Shown piece by piece: positions 56,147-64,000 of a stretch of DNA of 64,000 bases. The notes below the pieces were generated by a model that searched no databases, had not been told where the DNA came from, and was given only the letters and a program-made list of their open reading frames with translations. This DNA comes from Edwardsiella tarda ATCC 15947 = NBRC 105688 (GTDB taxonomy: Bacteria; Pseudomonadota; Gammaproteobacteria; Enterobacterales; Enterobacteriaceae), in assembly GCF_003113495.2 (NCBI RefSeq), contig NZ_CP084506.1, positions 2,232,001 through 2,296,000 on the forward strand, read 5' to 3'. Numbering within the stretch: position 1 is the first letter of the stretch; every line of letters begins with the position of its first letter. A program made the translations under genes and the position numbers.

Positions 56147-57352
56147 ATGACTCAAGATGTCTCCCCGATTATCACTTCGCTGCTGGACACCGACGCCTAT
56201 AAACTGCATATGCAACAGGCGGTGTTCCACCGTTACCGCAATGTCAGCGTGGCGGCGGAGTTTCGCTGCCGTGGCGACGAACTGCTGGGGGAATATGCCG
56301 ACGAGATAGCCAGCCAGGTCAAACTGATGGGGCAGTTGACCCTGAGCCAAGATGAGTATGACTATCTGGCGGCCCTGCCCTTCTTCCAGCGTGACTACCT
56401 CGATTGGCTGCGTACCCTGCGACTCGACCCGGCACAGGTCGTCATCCGTAACGAGGGCGGTCGGTTAACGATCCGCATCAGTGGCCCCTGGCGCGAGGTG
56501 ATCCTGTGGGAGGTGCCGCTACTGGCGGTGATCAGCGAAGTGGTACATCGCCATCGCTCCCCGCACATCACCCCACAGATCGCCATCGCACAGCTACAGC
56601 GCCGTTTAGCGTCGTTCCGTCAGTTGAGCAGCGATGTCGATCTCAGCGGCTTTCGCCTGATGGACTTTGGCACCCGGCGCCGCTTCTCGCGGGCGGTGCA
56701 TCAGGCCATCCTGACGACCCTACAGCAGGAGTTCCCCTACCTGAGCGGCACCAGCAACTACCTATTTGCCAAACAAATGGGGTTGGCGCCGTTAGGCACC
56801 CAGGCGCATGAATGGTTCCAGGCTCACCAACAGATCTGCCCGGTACTGGCCAACAGCCAGCGCGCGGCGCTGCAATCTTGGCTGGATGAGTACCCCGATC
56901 AACTGGGGATCGCCCTGACCGACTGCATCACCATGGATGCCTTCCTGCGCGACTTTGGTAGCCAGTTCGCCGGCCACTACCAGGGGCTACGCCACGATTC
57001 GGGAGATCCGATCGCCTGGGGCGAGAAGGCCATCGCCCATTATGAGACGTTGGGCATCGATCCGCGCGACAAGGTGCTGGTCTTCTCCGATAGTCTGGAT
57101 CTGCCGAAGGCTTTGGCGCTCTACCGCCACTTCCATGGCCGTATTCGCCTCAGCTTTGGCATCGGAACTCACCTGACCTGTGATCTGCCCGGAGTACGGC
57201 CGCTAAACATCGTCATCAAACTGGTGGAATGCAACGGCAAACCGGTCGCCAAGCTCTCCGATAGTCCGGGTAAGACCATCTGCCAGGATGCCGCCTTCGT
57301 CAAGGCGCTGCGCAAAGCCTTCGATCTGCCGCTGGTCAAACGCGCCAGCTGA
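56147..57352 (+). CDS. pncB: PncB, nicotinate phosphoribosyltransferase
   Basis: PncB joins nicotinate and PRPP with ATP use in NAD salvage. The 401-residue length agrees with E. coli (400). Family motifs include [27 protein letters not shown], the histidine-bearing GTSNYLFAK region (normally the phosphorylated histidine follows at AHEW), and [12 protein letters not shown]. AspAsp-rich parts and the phosphate loop are intact. Confidence 0.96.
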   Translation: MTQDVSPIITSLLDTDAYKLHMQQAVFHRYRNVSVAAEFRCRGDELLGEYADEIASQVKLMGQLTLSQDEYDYLAALPFFQRDYLDWLRTLRLDPAQVVIRNEGGRLTIRISGPWREVILWEVPLLAVISEVVHRHRSPHITPQIAIAQLQRRLASFRQLSSDVDLSGFRLMDFGTRRRFSRAVHQAILTTLQQEFPYLSGTSNYLFAKQMGLAPLGTQAHEWFQAHQQICPVLANSQRAALQSWLDEYPDQLGIALTDCITMDAFLRDFGSQFAGHYQGLRHDSGDPIAWGEKAIAHYETLGIDPRDKVLVFSDSLDLPKALALYRHFHGRIRLSFGIGTHLTCDLPGVRPLNIVIKLVECNGKPVAKLSDSPGKTICQDAAFVKALRKAFDLPLVKRAS

Positions 57353-57560
57353 TCCCTTATCCGGTGCGATGCCATGCGGTGTGGCACCGGTTTTCCCCCC
57401 ACTCACCCCATAATTAGGGGCAATGACACGAAAAAGTTACCTCAACGGGGCTTAATTCCGCTTGTGTCTGTTTGCATGACAAGTAACATAGCATCATGCC
57501 CTTGATCGATGAGGGGGCAAGGTTATTTGTCAATCAAGATCATTATAAAGAGAGAAATCT

Positions 57561-58961
57561 ATGAGCGTAGTGCCTGTAGTCGACGTACTGCAAGGCCGCG
57601 TGGCGGTAGACACTGAGGTCACCGTTCGTGGCTGGGTACGTACCCGGAGAGATTCTAAAGCTGGTATCTCCTTCCTCGCCGTCTATGACGGCTCCTGCTT
57701 TGATCCGTTACAGGCCGTCGTGAATAATTCTCTGCCGAATTATGAAGATGAAGTGCTGCGCCTGACCACCGGCTGCTCGGTGGAAGTCAGCGGTCGCGTC
57801 GTGGCCTCGCCGGGCGAGGGGCAGAGTTTCGAGCTGCAAGCGACAGGCATCCGCGTGGTCGGCTGGGTCGAAGATCCGGATACCTACCCGATGGCGGCTA
57901 AGCGCCACAGCATCGAATACCTGCGTGAAGTCGCTCACCTGCGTCCGCGCACCAACCTGATCGGAGCCGTCGCCCGCGTGCGCCACACCCTGGCGCAGGC
58001 TATCCATCGCTATTTTCATGAGAACGGCTACTTCTGGGTCTCTACCCCGCTGATCACCGCCTCCGATACCGAAGGCGCCGGTGAGATGTTCCGTGTCTCT
58101 ACCCTGGATATGGAAAACCTGCCACGCGACGCCGCCGGCAAGGTGGACTACAACGAAGACTTCTTCGGCCGCGAGGCTTTCCTGACGGTATCGGGTCAGC
58201 TGAACGGGGAAACTTACGCCTGTGCGCTCTCCAAGGTGTATACCTTCGGTCCGACTTTCCGCGCTGAAAACTCCAATACCAGCCGTCACCTGGCCGAATT
58301 CTGGATGGTTGAGCCGGAAGTCGCTTTCGCCGATCTGGACGCCATCGCCGGCGTGGCCGAAGGGATGCTGAAATATGTGTTTAAGGCGGTGCTGGAAGAG
58401 CGCGCCGACGACATGGCCTTCTTCGCCCAGCGTGTCGACAAAGATGCGGTCGAGCGGCTACAGCGCTTCATCACCTCCGACTTCGCCCAGGTCGACTACA
58501 CGGATGCGATTACCATCCTGGAAAGCTGTGGTAAGCAGTTCGAAAACCCGGTGTTCTGGGGCGTCGATCTCTCCTCCGAGCATGAGCGCTACCTGGCCGA
58601 GCAGCACTTTAAGGCGCCGGTGGTGGTGAAAAACTATCCGAAAGACATCAAAGCCTTCTATATGCGTCTAAACGAAGACGGTAAGACCGTCGCAGCGATG
58701 GACGTGTTGGCGCCGGGGATCGGTGAGATCATCGGGGGCTCCCAGCGTGAAGAGCGTCTGGATATGCTGGACAAGCGTCTGGATGAGATGGGGCTGAAGA
58801 AAGAGGATTACTGGTGGTACCGCGATCTGCGCCGCTACGGCACCGTACCGCACTCCGGTTTCGGCCTCGGCTTCGAACGTCTGGTCGCCTATGTCACTGG
58901 GGTGCAGAACGTACGCGACGTGATCCCGTTCCCACGCACACCACGCAACGCAACATTCTGA
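57561..58961 (+). CDS. asnS: AsnS, asparaginyl-tRNA synthetase
   Basis: A class IIb synthetase of 466 residues, the E. coli length. The N-terminal OB fold binds the anticodon ([20 protein letters not shown]). Motif 2 ([21 protein letters not shown]) and motif 3 ([15 protein letters not shown]) of the catalytic core are intact. AGAGAG lies before the ATG. Codon bias is high. Confidence 0.98.
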   Translation: MSVVPVVDVLQGRVAVDTEVTVRGWVRTRRDSKAGISFLAVYDGSCFDPLQAVVNNSLPNYEDEVLRLTTGCSVEVSGRVVASPGEGQSFELQATGIRVVGWVEDPDTYPMAAKRHSIEYLREVAHLRPRTNLIGAVARVRHTLAQAIHRYFHENGYFWVSTPLITASDTEGAGEMFRVSTLDMENLPRDAAGKVDYNEDFFGREAFLTVSGQLNGETYACALSKVYTFGPTFRAENSNTSRHLAEFWMVEPEVAFADLDAIAGVAEGMLKYVFKAVLEERADDMAFFAQRVDKDAVERLQRFITSDFAQVDYTDAITILESCGKQFENPVFWGVDLSSEHERYLAEQHFKAPVVVKNYPKDIKAFYMRLNEDGKTVAAMDVLAPGIGEIIGGSQREERLDMLDKRLDEMGLKKEDYWWYRDLRRYGTVPHSGFGLGFERLVAYVTGVQNVRDVIPFPRTPRNATF

Positions 58962-58996
58962 TCTAACACGCCATCGGCGCGTTACGATTCACTAAC

Positions 58997-59034
58997 AAAA
59001 GCGGGGGTCAGCTAAGCTGACCCCCGCTTTTTTA
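58997..59034 (+). terminator. Intrinsic terminator of asnS
   Basis: AAAAGCGGGGGTCAGCT and AGCTGACCCCCGCTTTT pair almost perfectly around AAG-like loop bases, followed by TTT. Confidence 0.93.
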
Positions 59035-59063
59035 AACTTAGACCTCTGTCACAAAGTTCCCTA

Positions 59064-59105
59064 ATTTTTACATTTTGATACACATTATTTCATTATGTTA
59101 CTGCT
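59064..59105 (+). promoter_or_regulatory. Probable OmpR-binding region of ompF
   Basis: TTTTTACATTTTGATACACAT followed by TATTTCATTATGTTAC resembles two tandem 20-base OmpR boxes of the E. coli ompF F1-F2 type (TTTACTTTTGGTTACATATT). It lies about 180-220 bases before the start codon, upstream of an AT-rich promoter zone. Confidence 0.6.
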
Positions 59106-59283
59106 ATAAGATATTTGTATCATTTTGCCTATGGATTATCATCGGTGTGGATGGAACACTGCCATCCAGACACAGGAAGACACCATACTCTCTAGCTTAG
59201 TTCCGCTGAGGGTTAAAAAAATCCCAACGGGATCAAATTAGGCAGTGGCAGGTGTCAAAAAAATAAAACCAATGAGGGTAACA

Positions 59284-60420
59284 ATGATGAAACGCAATAT
59301 TCTTGCAGTGGTAATCCCGGCTCTGCTGGTTGCTGGCGCGGCCAACGCGGCCGAGATGTACAACAAAGACGGCAACAAAGTTAGCCTGTACGGTAAAGTC
59401 GACGCCCGTCACGTATTCAGCTCTGACAAGTCTGAAGACGGCGATGCTACCTATGCCCGCTTTGGCTTCAAAGGTGAAACCCAGATCAACAGCGAACTGA
59501 CCGGTTACGGCCAGTGGGAATACAACTTCCAGGCTAACAACTCCGAAGACAGCAACCCGGCTATCGGCCAGGAAGGCAACAAGACCCGTCTGGGCTTCGC
59601 CGGTCTGAAATATGGCGAGTTCGGCTCCCTGGATTACGGCCGTAACTACGGCGTAGTCTACGACGTCGAAGCTTGGACCGACGTACTGCCGGTCTTCGGT
59701 GGTGACTCCTACACCTACACCGACAACTTCATGAACGGCCGTACCAACGGCGTGGCCACCTACCGTAACAACGGCTTCTTCGGCCTGGTTGACGGCCTGA
59801 ACGTCGCCCTGCAGTATCAGGGTAAAAACGGCAACAGCGACGAGAGCAACAACGGTCGTGACAAGCTGTCCAAGCAGAATGGCGACGGCTTCGGTATGTC
59901 TGCCTCCTACGATCTGGGCTGGGGCGTAAGCGCCGCGGCGGCCTTCTCCTCCTCTAACCGTACCCTGGATCAGAAACGTGGATATCTCAAGCCTAACACT
60001 AGCGGTGTAGCTACTGGTGATAAGGCTCAGGCCTGGACCACTGGTCTGAAGTATGACGCCAACAACGTCTACGTAGCCGCCATGTACGCCGAAACCCTGA
60101 ACATGACCCCGTATGGTAACGGCGGTATCGCTAACAAGACCCAGAACTTCGAAGCTGTGGCTCAGTACCAGTTCGACTTCGGCCTGCGTCCGTCCATCGC
60201 CTACCTGCAGTCTAAGGGCAAGCAGCTGGGTACTGCCGCTAACGTAGACAAAGATCTGGTTAAATACCTGGATCTGGGTTCCTACTACTACTTCAACAAG
60301 AACATGTCCGCCTACGTTGACTACAAGATCAACCTGCTGGATGGCAACGACGCGTTCTACAAAGACAACGGTATCAGCACCGACAACATCGTTGGCGTTG
60401 GTATGATCTACCAGTTCTAA
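59284..60420 (+). CDS. ompF: OmpF-type general porin
   Basis: The precursor of 378 residues has a signal peptide ([22 protein letters not shown]) and a 16-stranded trimeric porin that lets small hydrophilic solutes through. Family marks are [37 protein letters not shown], the loop 3 segment around LPVFGGD and the terminal phenylalanine (GVGMIYQF). It follows asnS, as ompF does in E. coli, and shows the codon use of highly expressed genes. GAGGG precedes the ATG. Variable loops differ strongly from E. coli OmpF, as expected of surface loops. Confidence 0.94.
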   Translation: MMKRNILAVVIPALLVAGAANAAEMYNKDGNKVSLYGKVDARHVFSSDKSEDGDATYARFGFKGETQINSELTGYGQWEYNFQANNSEDSNPAIGQEGNKTRLGFAGLKYGEFGSLDYGRNYGVVYDVEAWTDVLPVFGGDSYTYTDNFMNGRTNGVATYRNNGFFGLVDGLNVALQYQGKNGNSDESNNGRDKLSKQNGDGFGMSASYDLGWGVSAAAAFSSSNRTLDQKRGYLKPNTSGVATGDKAQAWTTGLKYDANNVYVAAMYAETLNMTPYGNGGIANKTQNFEAVAQYQFDFGLRPSIAYLQSKGKQLGTAANVDKDLVKYLDLGSYYYFNKNMSAYVDYKINLLDGNDAFYKDNGISTDNIVGVGMIYQF

Positions 60421-60456
60421 TCTCGACGCAGCCTCAGGCTGTGTAAGAGCATCAAG

Positions 60457-60482
60457 AGCAGGGCTTCGGCCCTGCTTTTTTA
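60457..60482 (+). terminator. Intrinsic terminator of ompF
   Basis: AGCAGGGC and GCCCTGCT pair around a TTCG tetraloop, followed by TTTTT. Confidence 0.93.
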
Positions 60483-60655
60483 TGGTGACATCTCTGCGAA
60501 TCTCCGCCGTTGCCAATTGTTTTTACAGCATTAATTCCGCCATCTGCCCCTTACTCGCCACTTTATCGTCTTTTTCAGCCAAACGGTTGGCAAGGATTGT
60601 CCATAGCGGTAATCTGTCGCTTCACTGGCTTAACTGGACACATGGAAGCTCTCGC

Positions 60656-61849
60656 ATGTTTGAAAACATCCCTGCTGCACCCGCCGATCCAATCCTGGGG
60701 CTGGCCGACCTGTTTCGCGCCGATGCGCGCCCGCACAAAATCAACCTGGGCATCGGCGTCTACAAAGACGAAAGTGGCAATACCCCGGTACTGACCAGCG
60801 TGAAAAAGGCTGAGCAATACCTACTGGAGCATGAAACCAGCAAAAACTACCTGAGCATCGATGGCATCGCCGCCTTCGGTCAGCGGACGCTGGAGCTGTT
60901 GTTAGGTCAGGAGAACCCGATTCTCTTAGCTAACCGGGCGCACGCCGCCCAGACGCCTGGCGGTACCGGCGCGCTGCGTGTCGCCGCCGACTTTCTCGCC
61001 AAGAAAACGCCAGCCAAGCGTGTCTGGGTCAGCAATCCCAGCTGGCCGAACCATAAGAGTGTCTTCGCCGCCGCCGGACTCGAGGTGTGCGAGTATGCCT
61101 ATTACGACGCCGCCAACCATTGTCTGGACTTCGCCGCACTGCAAGAGAGCCTGTCTCAGGCGCAGCCTGGCGATGTGGCTCTGTTCCATGGCTGCTGCCA
61201 TAATCCCACCGGCATTGATCCGACCGCCGAGCAGTGGGAGATGCTGGCCGAGCAGTCACGCTGCAACGGTTGGTTGCCGCTGTTCGACTTCGCCTACCAA
61301 GGTTTCGCTAACGGCCTGGAAGAGGATGCCCTGGGGCTGCGTATCTTTGCGGCACGCCACGATGAGCTGATCGTCTGCAGCTCCTATTCGAAGAACTTCG
61401 GCCTGTACAACGAACGTGTCGGGGCCTGTACCCTGATCGCCGCCGACAGCGGCAGCGCCGCCAATGCCTTCAGCCAGATCAAGGCGGTGATCCGGGCCAA
61501 CTACTCCAACCCTCCGGCACACGGTGGCGCCATCGTTGCCACCATCCTAGGCAACGACGCGCTACGCACCATGTGGGAACAAGAGCTGACCGACATGCGC
61601 CAACGCATCCAGCGCATGCGCCAACTGTTCGTGAATACCCTGCAAGAGAAGGGGGCCGAGCAGGACTTTAGCTTTATCACCCAGCAGAATGGCATGTTCT
61701 CCTTCAGCGGCTTGAGCAAAGAGCAAGTCGGTCGCCTACGCGAGGAGTTCGCGGTTTACGCCGTCAACTCTGGCCGCGTCAACGTCGCAGGCATGACGCC
61801 AGACAACATGGCACCGCTGTGCGAGGCTATCGTCGCCGTATTGAAGTAA
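60656..61849 (+). CDS. aspC: AspC, aspartate aminotransferase
   Basis: The 397-residue PLP enzyme (E. coli 396) interconverts aspartate and oxaloacetate with glutamate and also acts on aromatic amino acids. The PLP lysine is K246 ([15 protein letters not shown]); [14 protein letters not shown], with the PLP-ring asparagine, and the substrate-binding NSGRVNVAG arginine are present. The start [13 protein letters not shown] is at 60656; the frame is open back to 60482. It follows ompF as in E. coli. Confidence 0.97.
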   Translation: MFENIPAAPADPILGLADLFRADARPHKINLGIGVYKDESGNTPVLTSVKKAEQYLLEHETSKNYLSIDGIAAFGQRTLELLLGQENPILLANRAHAAQTPGGTGALRVAADFLAKKTPAKRVWVSNPSWPNHKSVFAAAGLEVCEYAYYDAANHCLDFAALQESLSQAQPGDVALFHGCCHNPTGIDPTAEQWEMLAEQSRCNGWLPLFDFAYQGFANGLEEDALGLRIFAARHDELIVCSSYSKNFGLYNERVGACTLIAADSGSAANAFSQIKAVIRANYSNPPAHGGAIVATILGNDALRTMWEQELTDMRQRIQRMRQLFVNTLQEKGAEQDFSFITQQNGMFSFSGLSKEQVGRLREEFAVYAVNSGRVNVAGMTPDNMAPLCEAIVAVLK

Positions 61850-61866
61850 GCGCGGCGATGCCACAT

Positions 61867-61901
61867 ACGGCGGGAGCCCACGGGCGGCCCGCCGTTTTTT
61901 A
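61867..61901 (+). terminator. Intrinsic terminator of aspC
   Basis: ACGGCGGG and CCCGCCGT pair around a 13-base loop and are followed by TTTTTT. Confidence 0.85.
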
Positions 61902-61933
61902 TTCCGGTGGTTTAACGGCCTCGCCGGGCGTCA

Positions 61934-62782
61934 TTACCCCAGGGCCGCCATACGTTGGAGCGTTTCCGCCGTCGTCCACAGATCGTTGGCGATGAAACGG
62001 TAGTTAATCAAGGCCGCCTGATAGCCGTCCCCCTCCGGGGCGCGCGGCCCGGCGGTCGCATCTTTCACCACCACCACCTCGAACCCCTGCTCCACCAACT
62101 CACGCAGATGCGATTCGATACACAAGTTAGCCGCCATCCCTGCCAGCAGGATCTGCGAGATCCCGCGCTTGCGTAACTGAAGCACCAGATCGTTACTCTC
62201 CGGACCGAAGATCTTGTGCGGCGAGGCGATGATGGTCTCACCATCCAGGATATAGGGCTTAAATTGCGGCATGAAATCGGCCCCCGAGTCGTTGAATCCC
62301 TCCAGCGTCAACGGCCCCTTACGGTCGAACATATGAGTATTATGCATAAAGTGCTCGCCCGGCCCGCCAAACAACCACTGATGATCGTAGGGATAGTAGT
62401 AGTGGGGGGAGACGGCCACCACGATCCCCTGGCGCTTAGCCTGGCGAAACAGCGCCTCCAGATGCGCGACGGTATTATTCTCCGTCACACTCTCCTGCAA
62501 CACGGCCCAGCCGACGCCCTGAGGGCTCAGGAAATCGACCTGAGGATCGACGACCACCAGCGCCACCTGGGATTTCTGTAGGTTGACCCCCGGACGCGGC
62601 AAGCCATATGCCTTCGGCTCCGCATAGGGATCGGCCTGGCGCTTAGCACCGCTGGCGGCTTGCGCCATCGTCGATCCCACGGCCGCGAGTCCCACTCCGG
62701 CGACCGCCAACCTCACCCCTTTCCCCATCGCGGCACGCCGTGTGATAGGCTGTTCCGACTGCGCTGCTGTCTTCTGATTCAT
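61934..62782 (-). CDS. Tat-exported isochorismatase-like cysteine hydrolase
   Basis: The 282-residue protein starts with a twin-arginine-like signal (ITRRAAMGKG, then a hydrophobic VRLAVAGVGLAAVG and AQAA cleavage zone). The mature part is an isochorismatase-family cysteine hydrolase with the full catalytic triad D79 (VVVDPQVDF), K190 (SPHKIFGPESN) and C221 (AANLCIESH). Family members cleave amides or isochorismate; export makes a periplasmic amidase more likely than siderophore synthesis. The substrate is unknown. A DUF417 membrane-protein gene lies 61 bases upstream on the same strand, so they may share a transcript. Confidence 0.87.
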   Translation of the reverse strand: MNQKTAAQSEQPITRRAAMGKGVRLAVAGVGLAAVGSTMAQAASGAKRQADPYAEPKAYGLPRPGVNLQKSQVALVVVDPQVDFLSPQGVGWAVLQESVTENNTVAHLEALFRQAKRQGIVVAVSPHYYYPYDHQWLFGGPGEHFMHNTHMFDRKGPLTLEGFNDSGADFMPQFKPYILDGETIIASPHKIFGPESNDLVLQLRKRGISQILLAGMAANLCIESHLRELVEQGFEVVVVKDATAGPRAPEGDGYQAALINYRFIANDLWTTAETLQRMAALG

Positions 62783-62843
62783 ACGATTTCCTTGTTGTGA
62801 TAAGCCATAATGAACTCACTTGCCCCGCCGTTGGGGCGTTACC

Positions 62844-63431
62844 TCATGCCGAAGCGCGCAGGTGCGCCTGGCGTGTTCGGGAGGATGCGACGATGCAGTG
62901 GGCCGAATGCACCATGGCCACAAAGGCCGCAGCCAGCATGATCACATCCTTCAGCACCAGTCGTCCGGCACCAGAGAGATAGGGGAAGCCGGTATGCGCG
63001 TCGGCGCCATGCACCCAGGTTTCCGGGGTAAAGATCAAGAACGTCAGGGTGACGAAGGGGGTCAGGAAGGCGAGCGTCGCCCCCCAGAAGCCGATGCGGG
63101 GCGAAATATAGTGCGCCAGGATCAATAGGCTAAACAGTACCTCGATCACCCCCAATCCGCTGGAGTAGCCGTAGGTATTGTTGGCCTGATGCCAGGCACG
63201 GTTCGCCTCGATCAGCTCACCTTCGTGATTCATAAACGAGGCATAGTGAGTAGGATCGTTATAGAAGAAGGACATGAACGGGCTATTGGCGACAAAGGGG
63301 ACGATGCTGTCGGCCTCATAGGGGATAAACTTCAACAGACCGATCCAGAGAAAGACTAAGGCGATAGCCAGACGACAAAGCGTGGCGGCGAGCGCCTGTT
63401 GGTGCGCCAGGCGCGAATAGAGTGTCGACAT
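62844..63431 (-). CDS. DUF417 inner-membrane protein (RclC/YkgB-like)
   Basis: A 195-residue protein with four predicted TM helices and the DUF417 start LAIALVFLWIGLLKFIPYEADSIVPFVANSPF. A loop region holds NHEGELIEANRAWHQANNTYGYSSG, and the next helices run VIEVLFSLLILAHY and TLTFLIFTPETWV. E. coli members include RclC, part of the reactive-chlorine response, and YkgB. AAGGAG lies before the ATG. The pairing with an exported hydrolase is notable; in E. coli rclC pairs with rclA/rclB instead. Confidence 0.88.
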   Translation of the reverse strand: MSTLYSRLAHQQALAATLCRLAIALVFLWIGLLKFIPYEADSIVPFVANSPFMSFFYNDPTHYASFMNHEGELIEANRAWHQANNTYGYSSGLGVIEVLFSLLILAHYISPRIGFWGATLAFLTPFVTLTFLIFTPETWVHGADAHTGFPYLSGAGRLVLKDVIMLAAAFVAMVHSAHCIVASSRTRQAHLRASA

Positions 63432-63590
63432 GAGAAGTGCTCCTTAAGGGGATAAATAAACCTCATCCGTTATACCCAAGGCAGCGATGTAACAACATGT
63501 GACAACGTCTCAGCCTATTGCGGCCGCGTCTCAGAGAGAGTGTGCTGTGATCGTCCCCGCCCTTTTCCCTCCCCCAAGACGAATCACCGG

Positions 63591-63618
63591 CAAAAAAAAA
63601 AGCGGCCCGAAGGCCGCG
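63591..63618 (-). terminator. Intrinsic terminator of flgL
   Basis: On the minus strand GCGGCC and GGCCGC pair around a TTCG tetraloop and are followed by ten Ts. Confidence 0.93.
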
Positions 63619-63647
63619 TCAAAGAGCAAATTCAGTGATGGAGATGC

Positions 63648-64000
63648 TTAGCGCGCCATCTGGAACAGCGACATCCCTTGCATATCGGAGAAGACCTTAT
63701 ACGAGGCCTGTAGCGAGACTTGGCGTAACGCATACTCGGTAGCCGCCTGGGTCCAGTCCACATCCTGCACGTTACTGATGCGCGTCTTATAGGTGATCGC
63801 GTTTTCATCGCCGATCGCATCCAGTGAGTCCAACTCATTCAACTGGGTACCCAGCTCTGCCCGTACCTGCGAGACGTTATTCAGTGAGTTACGCAAGCCA
63901 CGGTTGGCGGAATTCAAGTCATCATCCACCTTCTGCTTGGTGGCGTCATCCGCCCCCGCCAGCGGCGTCTTCAGCGCATCGATCGCCTTCTGCAGGGAGG
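63648..64000 (-). CDS. flgL: FlgL (hook-filament junction protein HAP3), 3' part
   Basis: The frame runs off the right edge of the window; 117 C-terminal residues are seen. The end of the protein (LRQVSLQASYKVFSDMQGMSLFQ) and the ELGTQLNELDSLDAI helix match FlgL, which joins the hook to the flagellin filament. The coiled C-terminal D0 helix with small and hydrophobic heptads is typical. A strong terminator follows, so flgL is the last gene of its flagellar operon, presumably after flgK. Confidence 0.93.
   Translation of the reverse strand, partial: SLQKAIDALKTPLAGADDATKQKVDDDLNSANRGLRNSLNNVSQVRAELGTQLNELDSLDAIGDENAITYKTRISNVQDVDWTQAATEYALRQVSLQASYKVFSDMQGMSLFQMAR

Noticed and set aside
59233..60516. 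Long minus-strand ORF (427 codons) opposite ompF
   Set aside because: Arises from the strong codon bias of the porin gene; valine-rich mirror sequence.

Overview
This window is a typical enterobacterial chromosome segment. The gene order from tusE through rlmI, hspQ, mgsA, helD, sulA, ompA, matP, fabA, rmf, pqiABC, uup, rlmL, zapC, pyrD, pepN, pncB, asnS, ompF to aspC follows the 20-24 minute region of Escherichia coli. The combination with an arnBCADTEF operon, a ymgG-ymgD pair, a two-TM potassium channel and an invasin/intimin-type adhesin suggests a Hafniaceae member such as Edwardsiella. The genus is an inference from gene content; no 16S sequence is present.

Layout. 0-0.35 kb: tRNA-Cys and tRNA-Gly (minus) with a terminator. 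0.9-1.7 kb: two small proteins. 2.2-7.2 kb: an inverse autotransporter with ten almost identical 101-residue Ig-like repeats and a cysteine-paired tip. 7.6-9.4 kb: two cold-shock-protein genes, each behind a cspA-type cold-box leader, with a small gene between. 9.9-10.0 kb: tRNA-Lys with anticodon CTT. 10.5-18.2 kb: the lipid A aminoarabinose operon (minus), with a PmrA box upstream and a 38-codon single-TM ORF downstream that may be a small gene. 18.3-21.3 kb: nearly 3 kb without convincing genes, holding a 206-bp MITE-like element and an orphan terminator. 21.3-23.4 kb: an OPA-family transporter and a LysE-type exporter. 23.5 kb: tRNA-Ser(TGA).

From 23.9 kb on the content is mostly core genome: tRNA thiolation (tusE), rRNA methylation (rlmI, rlmL), heat shock (hspQ), methylglyoxal synthesis (mgsA), helicase IV, competence regulator, SOS division inhibitor, OmpA, Ter organiser MatP, a Lon-like protease, FabA with FabR and FadR sites, RMF (a short gene on the minus strand), the Pqi lipid-transport complex and Uup. 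Where E. coli has ycbX, this genome carries a potassium channel and ymgGD. Then come zapC, pyrD (PurR box), a VOC protein, pepN/pncB divergent, asnS, an OmpF-like porin with OmpR-type boxes, and aspC. The right end has a Tat-exported cysteine hydrolase beside a DUF417 membrane protein, and the 3' part of flgL.

No wholly new multi-gene system is evident. The best leads are the expanding/contracting adhesin repeats, the candidate small membrane protein after arnF, the CTT lysine tRNA, the diverged cold-shock protein that keeps its cold-box leader, the terminator directly ahead of pqiA, and the gene-poor 18.3-21.3 kb stretch. Coordinates were worked out by eye; start sites were adjusted by ribosome-binding sites, overlaps and family length.
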